From the NCBI RefSeq assembly GCF_027172205.1, contig NC_070614.1, forward strand, positions 41,531,001 through 41,595,000: 64,000 nt of DNA, written 5' to 3'. This document shows positions 1-10,666 of the stretch, piece after piece. Position 1 is the first letter of the stretch. Every line of letters starts with the position of its first letter. The notes under the pieces are model-generated. The model did no database searches and was not told the origin of the DNA. It saw only the letters and a list, made by a program, of their open reading frames with translations. Both the position numbers and the translations under genes were made by a program. Source of the stretch: Podarcis raffonei. Taxonomy: Eukaryota > Chordata > Lepidosauria > Squamata > Lacertidae.

Positions 1-176
1 GAAGGTCAACGGCGTTTCCATGCGCTGCTCTGGTTTGCCAGAAGCGGCTTAGTCATGATGGCCACATGACCCGGAAGCTGTACGCCGGCTCCCTCGGCCA
101 ATAAAGCGGGATGAGCGCCGCAACCCCAGAGTCGGCCACGACTGGACCTAAGGGTCAGGGGTCCCTTTACCTTTTT
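1..176 (+). mobile_element. tRNA-derived SINE, 5' end cut off by window edge
   Basis: This is the reverse complement of the SINEs at 22236-22589 and 43260-43651, sharing the blocks around the TGGCCACATGACC and GGTCAGGGGTCCCTTTACC motifs. The tRNA-like head lies off the left edge. Confidence 0.75.
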
Positions 177-590
177 ATGGTCTCCCAGAGGTACTCGAGA
201 TCCTGCACAAATCATGTAAACGAAATATGCTTGTGTCTCTTTGCTTATTATGATCGAGCAGAAGGTATGACAAATCTGTACCTGTGTAGAAAGGGGATGT
301 AGGGGGACTGCCACCTGCAAAGGACGCGGATTAAGAGGTGGAAAGTGGAGCCAATGAAATCTGCACATCAGGTGTGCCTAGTTCCACCCAGCATTGTGGG
401 TGCCTGGCACGTGTGTGTGATGTCACACGCGTGCGTGATGTCATATGTTGGTGCCGAAGCAGAAGGGCCTGATGGAGCCCCCTGTCATAGCGGAAGGGCC
501 CGACTGAGTGCCCCGCCACAGCACCTTCTCAGTAGTGGCACCCGCCCTGTGGAACGCCCTCCCATCAGATGTCAAGGGATTAAACAACTA

Positions 591-1198
591 CCGTATTTTT
601 CGCCCTATAGGATGCACTTTTCCCTATCCAAAAATGAAGGGGAAATGTGTGTGAGTCCTATGGGGCGAATGCAGGCTTTCGCTGAAGCCTGGAGAGCGAG
701 AGGGGTCGGTGTCCCCGGACCTGATCTGAAGGCGGGTGGCGGGGAGAAGAGCGCTTCTGCCCGCTGCCTGCCCCGCAAGCTCCGGGGACAGCTGGGAGGC
801 GCAGCGCATCTTCCCGCTGTCTCCGGACCTGATCTGAAGGCGGGCGGCGGGGAGAAGAGCGCTTCTCCCCGCTGCCTGCCCCGCAAGCTCCAGGGACAGC
901 TGGGAGGCGCAGCGCATCTTCCCGCTGCCTCCGGACCTGATCTGAAGGCGGGCGGCGGGGAGAAGAGCGCTTCTCCCTGCTGGCTGCCCCACAAGCTCCG
1001 GGGACAGCTGGGAGGCGCAGCGCGTCTTCCTGCTGTCCCCGGACCTGGTCTGAAGGCGGGCTGCGGGGAGAAGAGCGCTTCTCCCCGCTGCCTGCCCACA
1101 AGCGCCTGGGGGGGAAAATATTTTTTTTCCTTTATTTCCCCCCCAAAAAACTTGGTGCGTCCTATGGGCCGGTGCGTCCTATGGGGCGAAAAATACGG
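591..1198. mobile_element. MITE with TA target site, Tc1/mariner-like ends
   Basis: The element begins CCGTATTTTTCGCC and ends GGCGAAAAATACGG, a perfect terminal inverted repeat of 14 bases with further imperfect pairing (CTATAGGATGCAC against GTGCGTCCTATGG). It is flanked by TA on both sides (589-590, 1199-1200) and sits inside an L2 LINE. No transposase is visible. The interior is mostly a 108-bp tandem repeat. Confidence 0.8.
717..1110. repeat. 108-bp tandem repeat, about 3.6 units
   Basis: Units start at GGACCTGATCTGAAGG-like sequence at 717, 825, 933 and 1041, exactly 108 bp apart. They are GC-rich and lie inside the MITE. Because 108 is a multiple of three, several frames stay open through all units and create long but meaningless ORFs on both strands. 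Confidence 0.9.
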
Positions 1199-1370
1199 TA
1201 TTTGCCTTTTAGAAGACATCCAAAGGCAGCCCTGCTTAGGGAAGCTTTTAATGTTTGAAGTTTTATTGCTTTGTTGTTGTTGTTATTATTAATAATATTC
1301 TATTGGGAGCTGCCCAGAGTGGCTGGGGAAACCCAGCCAGATGGGCTGGGTAAAAATAAAATAAAATAAA

Positions 1371-2820
1371 ATAAAATAAAATGAAATAAAATAATTATTA
1401 GTTGCCCAGCCAGGCACCCACAGTAAAAAAATTGTGCGTGCCTCAGCACCCCTGATCAGCCAGAGATGGTGACTATGCTGCCAGTGATGCGAATTTGGAA
1501 GAACTGCAAACCCTTTCAGAGAAGGTGGGATTAATTATTATTAGTTATTAAATTTATAAACCCCCCTTCATCTTGGGGCGTTTCACAAGATAGAAATTCA
1601 GGATAAAAGCACAAAAACTTGAAACAAAACAACCCCCCCCCCACATTTTAAAGGCTGTAGAATATTAATCAGCTGAAGGCCTTTGTGAAGAGGAATGTTT
1701 TTGCCTGGTGCCTAAAGACGTATAACGAAGGCACCAGGTGAACCTACCTGAGTTAAAGTTCCATAACAAGCTGTAAACCACCGGAGCACTGGGTTGCTGA
1801 AAAGAAAGGGAGGTTCAACTGAAGTAATTTTTTAAAAGCTTTGAATGTGGGGGAAGGAAACCCCCATGGAATAAACCAGCTCCGCCACTGAAGCCAGCAA
1901 GAGGGTTTCCATTGCTGAGCAAGCCCTAGGCTACAGAAAGTCACCATGACTGCCTCAATTTATATAATCCGGCTGCAACACACAAGTCCAGTCATCATTT
2001 TGGATGAGGTCATGAGAAGCCTCGTGTGACAGGCAATTGCATTGCTAGCTTCCGTTAGACCAAGGGTGGATCACCTTTTTCTGATCAAGGACTGCATTTC
2101 CTTCTGGTGGGCGTGGCCAGGGGGCAAAAGTGGGCGGAGCAACAAATATGAATCTGTGCCTTTGTACAGCTGGTTTCACACCCCAAAAAGCTTGGAGAGC
2201 TACTTTTGGCCCCTTGCCCCTGAGGCCTGAGGTTTCGCACCCCTGCTTTAGACCTTGGCTGAGATATTACAACCAGTTTTGGGACGGCTTTGGGGTCCAA
2301 GATGGCCTCTCTCCATATGGGCTGGCCCATTTTCTGTGACCGTCATGGGGGGCCCAGCCCATGGTCCTGTCGAGAGGTATGGCCCGTGGGATGGTGTCAT
2401 GAGGCAGGGCCTGCTTGGTGGTGGCTGTCCCGCTCATGGAACTTCCAGCCCTGGGGAAAGTTGGCTGTCCTCGTTGTTGACAACTGTTAAGTGTCTCTTG
2501 AAGATGCATTTAGTCATTCATTCAAACCTTTGGTACATAGACGCAGTGAGGAGTCCGTTAGCTTAAGTATTACCGTATTTACGGTGCCTGTAGCACCACA
2601 CTTTTGAGTTTTGATATAGGTTTTAGCTACTATTTTAGCAATGGGTGTTATCGTGATTGTCATTTGTGATGGCTGCATGACACTCTGGGCTCCTGTGGGA
2701 GGAAGGTAGGAAACCCAAAAGGGTGATGAAAAATAATTTAAGATGTCCTGGTTTTAGCAGCTTCTGTGATATCCACGAAACTATATTCTAAATGGTCATT
2801 TCCCTTTTTCTTTTTTGCAG
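1371..2820. other. Repeat-rich stretch before the TRIM exons
   Basis: Bases 1525-1745 look like an old reversed LINE tail (ATTTATAAACCCCCC...CTTGGGGCGTTTCACAAG). Bases about 2060-2250 match the 'counter, wanted, non-autonomous' type interspersed repeat seen better at 44690-45075. No coiled-coil or RING exon of the TRIM gene was recognised here, so those exons probably lie left of the window. Confidence 0.45.
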
Positions 2821-3558
2821 GACATCAAAGCCTTCACAGAAAAGTGAGTAGACCGTATGACTGAACCTCCAGCTTTTGTTCTTAACCCTCTCAGCAAACA
2901 TGCATTTACTTGACTTCATCTGGGGATGCAACTGGAGCTGTACCAGCAATATTGTTAGAGGGTGGGACAGGGTCTTTTGTGGCTCCTGGATCTTCTGCCT
3001 CTCCTCATCACTTTTTAAAACGATTTTTAAAAAAACTCTGCTTCTCGATTTCTCTGTCTGCTGTTTGTTTTCCACTCATGATCTGTGATCCACAACTAGA
3101 ACTCATTCCCTGCTAGATCAGGAATATAACACCAGTGCCTTTTGCATCGATTAATCCACAACTACTCCCGTGTTTGAATAATGTAGTATGACTCTTATTT
3201 AGGAGCTAAATGAGCATTAGTACAAAGAGCAGCACTTTCAGATCTGGCCACTAGGTGGAGATAAAGAGCAGCTTGTGTCACTGATAATGGATTCTACTTT
3301 ATACGATCTTTCCCCTGTTCTTGCAGATATTGCCCTAGTGATGACAAAGGATCCACACTGCCTGTGGTCGCCCGTGAGTTCAGCCTGGGCCAGTTTAAGG
3401 GCCCTATTCAGTACATGGTGTGGAAGGAGATGCTGCCAGCTCTGAGACCTTGTAAGTATCGGAGCGGTGAGGATTTATTGCCACAACAGCTTGGCATAAA
3501 CTGTTTCTGTGATGCTGTGGCAAAATCTGCCACTTGAGGCCAGAGCTGCTCTGCTGCC

Positions 3559-3605
<47 letters not shown>

Positions 3606-5022
3606 TAATAATTTATACCCCGCCCATCTGGCTGGGTTTCCCTAGCCACTCTGGGCGGCTCCCAACCAAATATTAAAAACACAATACAGCATTAAACATT
3701 AAAAACTTCCCTAAACAGGGCTGCCTTCAGATGTCTTTTAAAAGTAAGATAGTTGCTTATTGCCTTGACATCTGAAGAGAAGGTCTTCCACAGGCCCTGA
3801 AGGTTCACTGTAACCTGCTTCCTGCAGTGAGGGAACCGCCAGAAGGCCCTCGGCGCTGGACCTCAGTGTCTTCATTCAACTGTTGTTTCATGCAGAGGAG
3901 CCAGTGTGGCATAGTAACTAGAGCAGCCCCTCCCCAAGCTGGTGCCCCTAGACTTTTTTGACTACAAGTCCCATCAACCCCAGGTAGAATGGTCAAAGGT
4001 CAGGGATGATGGGAGATGTAGAGCAACACTGTCCGGAGAGCACCAGCTGGGGAAGGTTGGGTTTTTGATTGGGACCAGGGATGCCCAGTTTCAAATTTAT
4101 ATTTGGCCCCAAAACATACTAAGCAGACTTCAGCCAGGTTCTGTTTCTGAGCATAACCTACCTCACAAGGTTGGGAGGACAAACAACAACAACAATAATT
4201 ATTATTTATACCCCGCCCATCTGGCTGGGAAAACCAACAAAAGACTAAAATACAATAATTCATCAAATATTAAAAACTTCCCTAAACAGGGCTACCTTCA
4301 GGTGTCTTCTAAAAGTCAGATAGTTGTTTATTTCTTTGACATCTGATGGGAGGGCGTTCCACAGGGTGGGTGCCACTACCAAAAACGCCCTCTGCCTGGT
4401 TCCCTGTAACCTCACGTCTCTAAGTGAGGGAACCGCCAGAAGGCCCTCAGTGCTGAACCTCAGTGTCTGGGCAGAACGATGGGGGTGGAGATGCTCCTTC
4501 AGGTATACTGGGCCAAGGCCATTTAGGGCTTTAAAGGTCAGCCCAACACTCTGAATTGTGCTTGGAAACATACTGGGAACCAATGTAGGTCTTTCAGGAC
4601 CGGTGTTATGTGGTCTCGGCAGCCACTCCCAGTCACCAGTCTGGCTGCCACTTTCTGGATTAGTTGTAGTTTCTGGGTCACCTTCAAAAGTAGCCCCACA
4701 TAGAATGCATTGCAGTAGTCTAAGCAGGAGATAACTAGAGCATGCACCACTCTGGCGAGACAGTCTGTGGGTAGGTAGGGTGTCAGCCTGTATTCCAGAT
4801 GGAGCTGGTAGACAGCTGCCCTGGACACAGAATTAACCTGTGCCTCCATGGACAGCTGTGAGTCCAAAATGACTCCCAGGCTGTGCACCTGGTCCTTCAG
4901 GGGCACAGTTACCCCATTCAGGATCAGGGAGTTCTCCACACCAGCCCACCCCCTGTCCTCCAAGAACAGTACTTCTGTCTTGTCAGGATTCAACCTCAAT
5001 CTGTTAGCCGCCATCCATCCAA

Positions 5023-5061
<39 letters not shown>

Positions 5062-5518
5062 CTTGCATCTCTTTTGACCAATGCCCCATCTGAAGCAAAC
5101 TGTGATAGCTGAGCTGGTAGAGCATGAGACCCTTAATTTCAGGATTGTGGGTTTGAGCCCCCAAAAAATCCTGCATTGCAGGGGGCTGGACTAGATGATC
5201 CATGGGGTCCCTTCCAATTTTACAGTTTTATGATTCTATGAAGTGCCATGCCTGCTCTTGTACCGAGTGCCAGCTGACGAAAGATCTCCAGTTAACACAA
5301 CCGGTTTGTAGCTCGTGAAACCTGAGTTCTTTGTGTGGTTTAGGGTGGACATTAGAGAAGAGCAGGGCTGTATCTGAGGAGATAAAGAAATAAAGAACTA
5401 CAAAACTTTTAGAAGAAATTTGAAGGACTTTAAACCTTTTTAAAAAGTTTGACGTTTTTATATGTGTCAGAAGCCACCCAGAGTGTCTGAGGCAACTCAG
5501 CCTGATGTGCAGGGTATA

Positions 5519-5567
<49 letters not shown>

Positions 5568-6808
5568 TCTTTAACCCAGGCTTCCTCAACCTCGGCTCTC
5601 CAGATATTTTTTGCCTACAACTCCCATGATCCATAGATAGCAGGACCAGTGGCCAGGGATGATGGGAATTGTAGTCTCAAAACATCTGGAGGGACGAGGT
5701 TGAGGAAGCCTGCTTTAACCACTATGTGGCAGGCAGAAATTTAACAGGTTATGGCTTTTCAAGACTGGGACTATAATTACAGGAAAAGTTTCTCCTGTTG
5801 ACATTGTGGCTATATCTACACATATAAAAAACCACGCCGTGAAAATGCTCTGCGAGAAACCATTGTAAAGCTCACAATTGAGAATATCACTGAGTTGCGA
5901 TTTTAGCTCTACAGTCCCATTCGGTGTCACAGTGTTATAATGCTGCATTTTGACTAACGTAGCTGAGTCCTCTGTTTTGTTGTGTGTGGCCCCTGATTTA
6001 TCACTGCGCCCTCTACCCTACTTGCCAAAGACAATACGAATTTGTATGTGAAGCAAAGGATATGCAGATACATGTCCTCTTTGTGTGAGAAGGGTGGTGT
6101 GCCTGATGCACATGCGGTGTGCTGGGCCCAGAAAATCCTTTTGGCATCTCTGAGGTAAAAACTGGACAGCCTGTTTAGTGTAGATATCTCCTGCAGCCAA
6201 CATTTCTGAATGTAATGTAAGGTGTCGGTAACCATTATGCTGGTCGTATCCCAACAGCTCCCTGTCAAATCACCTTGGATCCTGCCACCAACCACCCCAA
6301 CCTTGTGCTCTCCAAGGACCTTGATAGCGTTCGTCTTGAAGACAACCCTGAGGACGAGGTCCCTGACGGGCCTGAGAGGTTCAGCAAGTGCGTGTGTGTG
6401 CTGGGCTCTCAGGGTTTTACCTCAGGACGCCATTACTGGGAAGTAGAGGTGAGGAATAAAACCAGCTGGGACATTGGCGTGGCCAAGGAGTCCGTCAACA
6501 GGAAGGAAGCCAAAGTGAAAGTCAAGCCCAGCAATGGATTCTGGGCCATCTGGTTGAGGAACGGTAGTGAATACAAGGCCCTTGAGTCTCCCCCCAAGCT
6601 GCTGTCCCTCAAGGCCAAGCCCCAGAAAGTCGGGGTCTACCTGGACTACGAAGCGGGGCAGGTCTCCTTCTACGATGCCGACACCATGCTCCACATCTAC
6701 ACCTTTTCAGACATCTTCTCCGAGCGCCTCTACCCCATGTTCAGCCCTGGAGTCAACAAAGACGGGCTCAACGGCGAAGCCCTTCACCTTCTGTTCCCGC
6801 GGGCATAG
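2821..6808 (+). CDS. TRIM-family protein, last three exons with B30.2 (PRY-SPRY) domain
   Basis: Exons 2821-2843, 3327-3451 and 6258-6808 each have AG acceptors, and the first two have GT donors (GTGAGT, GTAAGT); the reading phase is continuous. The 23-bp exon encodes DIKAFTEK, the short exon typical of TRIM genes after the coiled-coil exon. The second encodes a linker with [19 protein letters not shown]. The last encodes PRY-SPRY with the three family motifs: [18 protein letters not shown] (in [11 protein letters not shown]) and LDYE, and it ends at TAG 6806-6808. TRIM proteins are usually E3 ubiquitin ligases; the SPRY domain binds the partner. RING, B-box and coiled coil are outside the window, so the exact member (TRIM7/TRIM39/A33-like) is not resolved. 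Introns are filled with L2 and MITE copies. No disruption is seen in the three exons. Confidence 0.88.
3560..3885 (-). mobile_element. L2 LINE 3' end with (TAA)n tail
   Basis: A TAA microsatellite (about 3560-3605) precedes TTTATACCCCGCCCATCTGGCTGGG and the reverse complement of the L2 ORF2 tail. It lies in the intron before the SPRY exon of the TRIM gene. Confidence 0.8.
3925..4062. mobile_element. Palindromic MITE (hAT-like)
   Basis: Two arms pair (ACTACAAGTCCCATCA... against ...GATGATGGGAGATGTAG). The same core, CTCCCATCATCC and its complement, recurs at least ten times in the window. Confidence 0.55.
4185..5024 (-). mobile_element. L2 LINE, RT C-terminal part and 3' end
   Basis: On the minus strand an ORF (5203-4538) carries [17 protein letters not shown], an RT signature of L2-clade LINEs. 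It continues, after a frameshift near 4540-4580, into [14 protein letters not shown] and the RTFRRHLK-like tail ending at 4263. A GT microsatellite adjoins the 5' side. The copy is truncated and non-functional, and it lies in the TRIM intron. Confidence 0.85.
5025..5058. repeat. (GT)17 microsatellite
   Basis: Uninterrupted GT dinucleotides; it extends the L2 frame artificially as a TH repeat on the minus strand. Confidence 0.95.
5105..5240 (+). mobile_element. tRNA-derived SINE with CR1-like tail
   Basis: The head TAGCTGAGCTGGTAGAGCATGAG resembles tRNA box A and GGGTTTGAGCCCC resembles box B. The end CTTCCAATTTTACAGTTTTATGATTCTATGA is the CR1-type 3' tail, in the usual head-to-tail order. 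Confidence 0.75.
5398..5566 (+). mobile_element. L2 LINE 3' end with (TAA)n tail
   Basis: Diverged CTTTTAGAAGA...GAAG, then AGCCACCCAGAGTG...GGGTATAAATAATAATAA, with the TAA repeat running from about 5520 to 5566. Confidence 0.7.
5575..5718. mobile_element. Palindromic MITE (hAT-like)
   Basis: Begins AGGCTTCCTCAACCTCGGCTCTCCAGAT and ends with its near complement ATCTGGAGGGACGAGGTTGAGGAAGCCTG, with a CTACAACTCCCATGATCC core. A second, cleaner copy lies at 7725-7862. Confidence 0.75.
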
Positions 6809-6984
6809 CAAAGGCCGTATCTGGAAGTCCCATCAAGCCCCACCAGGACTCTGTTTCATTTGCGAACGGTCTTAATTTATGTTGAGTTGCTCGATCAGAG
6901 TGGACTTGGACCAGGTGGTGCCTGGCTAGGAAACCACTGGTGCCCCGTGCAAAGTTGCTCTGAGCTTCCCCAGGAAAGAATGAA

Positions 6985-7395
6985 CACAATTCAAAGTGTT
7001 GGTGCTGACCTTTAAAGCTCTAAACGGCCTCGGCCCAGTATACCTGAAGCAGCGTCTCCACCCCCATCGCTCAGCCTGGGCACTGAGGTCCAGCACCGAG
7101 GGCCTTCTGGCGGTTCCCTCACTGCGAGAAGCAAAGTTACAGGGAACCAAGCAGAGGGCCTTATTGGTAGTGGTGCCCACCCTGTGGAAGACCCTCTCTT
7201 CAGATGTCAAGGAAATAAGGACTTTTAGAAGACATCTGAAGGCAGCTCTGTTTAGGGAAGTTTTTAATGTTTGATATTTTATTGCTTTATTGTTATTGTT
7301 ATTATTATTATTATTCTGTTGGGAGCCACCCAGAGTGGCTGGGGAAATCCAGCCAGATGGGCAGGGTATAAATAATAAATCTTTATTATTATAAA
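6985..7395 (+). mobile_element. L2 LINE 3' end
   Basis: An open frame from 6996 to 7274 encodes the L2 ORF2 C-terminus ([16 protein letters not shown] ... [16 protein letters not shown]). It is followed by the GGGAGCCACCCAGAGTGGCTGGGG 3' UTR and TATTATTATT. It is one of the less decayed L2 tails here, but truncated at the 5' side. It lies about 180 bp after the TRIM stop codon. Confidence 0.85.
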
Positions 7396-7724
7396 GATAT
7401 AATAGGAACTTTCATTGTTCTGGGTGTATCAGAACCTGGGGCACTGCCTTGAAGGAAATATTGTCACAGATAAGGCTAGTGATATAGGACGAGGGAGGGA
7501 GGGCAGAAAAGAGACCTGAAAGTAAATGATGAAGCTCTGGACAATATAAAGCGACAACTGACCTACGCACATGTTTTAGGAACCACACATCCACAATTTT
7601 GACTGAAGAGGTAGAGCAGCCAGAAGCTAAACATTTCAGTTCTGAAATGGGAACCACGGACTGTCAGATTTAGAGACACCAATTGATCCTCCCACTTTAG
7701 CAAAGAGGGGGAAACTTCTACACC

Positions 7725-7862
7725 AGGCTTCCTCAACCTCGGCCCTCCAGATGTTTTTGGCCTACAACTCCCATGATCCCTAGCTAGCAGGACCGGTGGT
7801 CAGGGATGATGGGAACTGTAGTCTCAAAACATCTGGAGGGCCGAGGTTGAGGAAGCCTGTTC
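7725..7862. mobile_element. Palindromic MITE (hAT-like)
   Basis: Near-perfect inverted arms: AGGCTTCCTCAACCTCGGCCCTCCAGAT and ATCTGGAGGGCCGAGGTTGAGGAAGCCTG. Confidence 0.8.
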
Positions 7863-8112
7863 TAAATGTACATGCAGGACACATTAAAGCCACATGACCT
7901 CAGCCTGGAGAGGGCAGCACCAACATCCCATAGCTTCAGCGAACGATGCCTTTCTGAACATCTCCAGAAGTGCCACCTTGACAACAGCATCATTTCATTT
8001 TTTATTTTAGCAGCAGAGGAAGGCAGAAGTTGAAACGTTTTGCCATTGGAATAAAATGTTTCTTGTTAATCACAGTGAGCACTGTGTGTGTGTGTGTTTG
8101 TGCAAAAGCGGA

Positions 8113-8350
8113 TACAGTGGTACCTCGGTTTACATATGCTTCAGGTTACATACGCTTCAGGTTACAGACTCCACTAACCCAGAAATAGTGCTTCAGGTTA
8201 AGAACTTTGCTTCAGGATGAGAACAGAAATCATGTTCCAGCGGCAGCAGGAGGCCCCATTAGCTAAAGTGGTGCTTCATGTTAAGAACAGTTTCAGGTTA
8301 AGTACGGACCTCCGGAACGAATTAAGTACTTAACCCGAGGTACCACTGTA
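8113..8350. mobile_element. TA-flanked palindromic MITE, about 240 bp
   Basis: Starts TACAGTGGTACCTCGG and ends CCGAGGTACCACTGTA. Further copies are at 19291-19536, 35610-35838 and 45102-45341. Each is bounded by TA, suggesting mobilisation by a Tc1/mariner-type transposase. Confidence 0.85.
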
Positions 8351-8409
8351 CCCGCAAAGCCAGGATTAGTCTCCCTAGCTTACTCTCTGCCAAAGATATC
8401 AGCAACTCT

Positions 8410-8515
8410 GGAGCAGTGGTGGCTAACCTGCGGCCCATCCAGGTGTTTGAACTACAGCTCCCATCATCCCCAACTGTTGGCTTGTGCTGGCTGGGGCTGA
8501 TGGGACATGGAGTCC
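8410..8515. mobile_element. MITE fragment (hAT-like)
   Basis: GGCTAACCTGCGGCCC, ACTACAGCTCCCATCATCCCC and GGCTGATGGGACATGGAGTCC are diverged parts of the same palindromic family. Confidence 0.55.
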
Positions 8516-10440
8516 AAGAACTTCCAGAAGTACAGAGGCGGCCCTCCTTTCTGGGCTGCTCAGATTCCTTTCTCCTCTTCTTGTAAACAGGATGAAGCGA
8601 AATGGTGTCCTCAGACAATTGCCAACAGCACAGCTTTGTCTGACAAGCATCTAAGGGAGCTGGAGGGCCAGATCCCTGCAGAAACTGTACCCAAAGAGAC
8701 TTATTATACCTGGATGTTTCTGGGAAAGGGGGTGTGTGGGTCTACTGATGACGCCTCAGGGGAGGAAGAGGTGATGGTAGAAAGGTATCAGTCGGATCAG
8801 CCTGGAGGCTTCTCCTCAGATGATGGGTTGGGTCATGTTTTCAGAGGTGAGTGCAAGTTGTCTGTGTGTCTGAACAGGGAGGCTGTTGTTTAAATTTTAG
8901 CATCAGTGCACCTTTCTAAAGGCATTTGTGGCTCAGTTCTTCCTTGATCTGTTATATTTACATCTGCTCTTGGGAGGCATCAGTTTGGGTGTTGCTTGCT
9001 TGGATGCTTGGAAGACGTAAGAGCCGTTTTACTCCTTCCAGATTTCTGGAATAATTATGATGCATTCTGAAACAACACACATATAGCGCCCACTATAGTG
9101 CGATAGTCATTCACACAGAATTTTACAGGGAACCAACTCAAAATAAGAGAATAATGCTATATGCACAGTATCTGAGTGCAATAACGTTCAGCTTAAAAAT
9201 CTTGCTTGAGGCAACCTGCTGCTGGACGGATGTTGCTGGACTTCAGTTCTCAGTACGTCAGGGATGATGGGATTTGTAATCCAACAACATCTGGAGAGCA
9301 ACAGGTCCAAATGGCTTCCTTCAGCAGAACTTGCATTCTATAGTTCATTTGGAGATTAGTGTTTTCCCACGAATTGGTTTGGCATTGCAGGCAGCCTTGG
9401 CAAATGCTCCACTGAGTCACCCCCTAAGGCTGTAAAGTATGCATTGATTGATCAGTCAAAATTTGATTTCAAAACTTCATTTTGAGTTTTAAAGATTGCC
9501 TCAGAGTAATTCCAGTGTAGCAAGATCACCATGTGATAGTTCAAATATTAGGCAAGTTAACAGAAGCTAGGTTTATCCACAGCTGTTAGTCTTGGTTGCA
9601 AAACATGATCTCCACGTTTAGATGCAGTCTACTTCTGGAGAAGATCAGGTACTGGGGACAAACAATGCAGCTGAGCTGCTGTCTTCATGTCCTCCCTGTG
9701 AGTTTTCCAGAAGTATCAGCCAGCTCATTTTTGTAAACAGAAAAACGGATTAGCTCTGCCTTCACCATCCTGAAAACACCGACTGTCACATAGGATGATC
9801 AGAGGTCTTCCACAGGTCAGTTTTTCTGGGAAAGAAATGTCTTAGATGCCTTTTCCAGATTAGATGCCTGGTTAGTGAACAGTTTTGTTTCCCAAGGTGC
9901 AGGTACCGGGTTTTCCTTTGAGCAGTGGCAAAATGTGTTCTTGCATGAGGAAGATCCGCAGCATATTCAATTCATGGGATCCTTCAAAGTCCCCTCTGTT
10001 TTGCATTCATGTTTATTTGTGCCCATCGTGGTACTGCTGTGGTTATATGTGATGCTGCTCTCAATACTATTTGCTCCCACAAAAGTTTTGAAGAGGGCAT
10101 GCTGCTTCGTTCCCAACCTTCGTACACCCCGTAACTTCCTGCTGAAATTCTGTGCGTGAATATTTTCTTCACCTTAGCTCCACACCACAACCCCATACAT
10201 CTGACGCTAAAAGGGGGAACTTCCAAGTCGGAGTGTGTGTGTCAGATAAGTCGAAATTAAGTCCTGAAACCTTTGCTAGGGCTTATCCGCCTTTCCTCTG
10301 CTCTTTCCAGGCATGGCCCACACTTTAAAGCACAGCGTCCAAGCACCCTTTCCCTGCCACTCTGGTGCTTTCCCCGCAAAAACAACGCTCTTTAAAATTC
10401 AACCAGCACAAACAGCAACCCGCAGATAACCTGAATTGAC
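8516..10440. other. Intergenic, upstream of OR-1
   Basis: Short open frames at 8507-8893 and 9875-10159 resemble no family known to me and have no paralogue in the window. A degraded palindromic MITE lies near 9230-9305. The rest shows no recognised structure. Confidence 0.4.
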
Positions 10441-10554
10441 ATTTCCTCTGACTGAATGCTGAAGAGCAGGGGTTTTTTTGTGGGAAAAGCTCTGGAGCAA
10501 AAAACCACTTGGACACAGAACTTTGCTTGGACAGAGAGGCAAAGGCGAGTGTGG
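10300..10554 (+). promoter_or_regulatory. Candidate 5' exon region of OR-1, homologous to OR-2/OR-3 middle exon
   Basis: CTGCTCTTTCCAGGCAT...TTTAAAGC and later AAAGCTCTGGAGCAAAAAACCACTTGGACA match the region at 18490-18750 and 23195-23478. A GT donor (GTGG then GTAAGC) ends at 10554, 88 bp before an acceptor at 10641-10642. A frame opening at ATG 10456 is open and phase-compatible with OR-1, but OR-1 has its own ATG, so this is most simply a 5' untranslated exon. Confidence 0.45.
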
Positions 10555-10666
10555 GTAAGCCCTGTGCTAAGCAATGGGAAGAGAACTGTAGATCATTTGC
10601 GACTGGCTAGCTTTCACCATCTATATCTCCGATCTTCTGCAGCTGAGTCATTCTCTATTGCGGTCC

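Larger units (their letters stand above)
513..1370 (+). mobile_element. L2-type LINE 3' end, split by a MITE
   Basis: Bases about 513-590 and 1199-1370 form one L2-like LINE 3' end. It reads through the [13 protein letters not shown]-like and FRRHLK-like coding tail and ends in an A/T-rich simple repeat after the GCCCAGAGTGGCTGGGG motif. It matches the copies at 4185-5024 and 6985-7395. The two parts join precisely if 591-1198 plus one TA is removed. Confidence 0.8.

Noticed and set aside
345-1292. Long open frames on both strands (up to 315 codons)
   Set aside because: They run through the 108-bp tandem repeat of a MITE; the repeat length is a multiple of three, so frames stay open without coding.
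8507-8893. 128-codon frame
   Set aside because: It begins inside a MITE arm, shows no domain and has no paralogue; kept only as intergenic.
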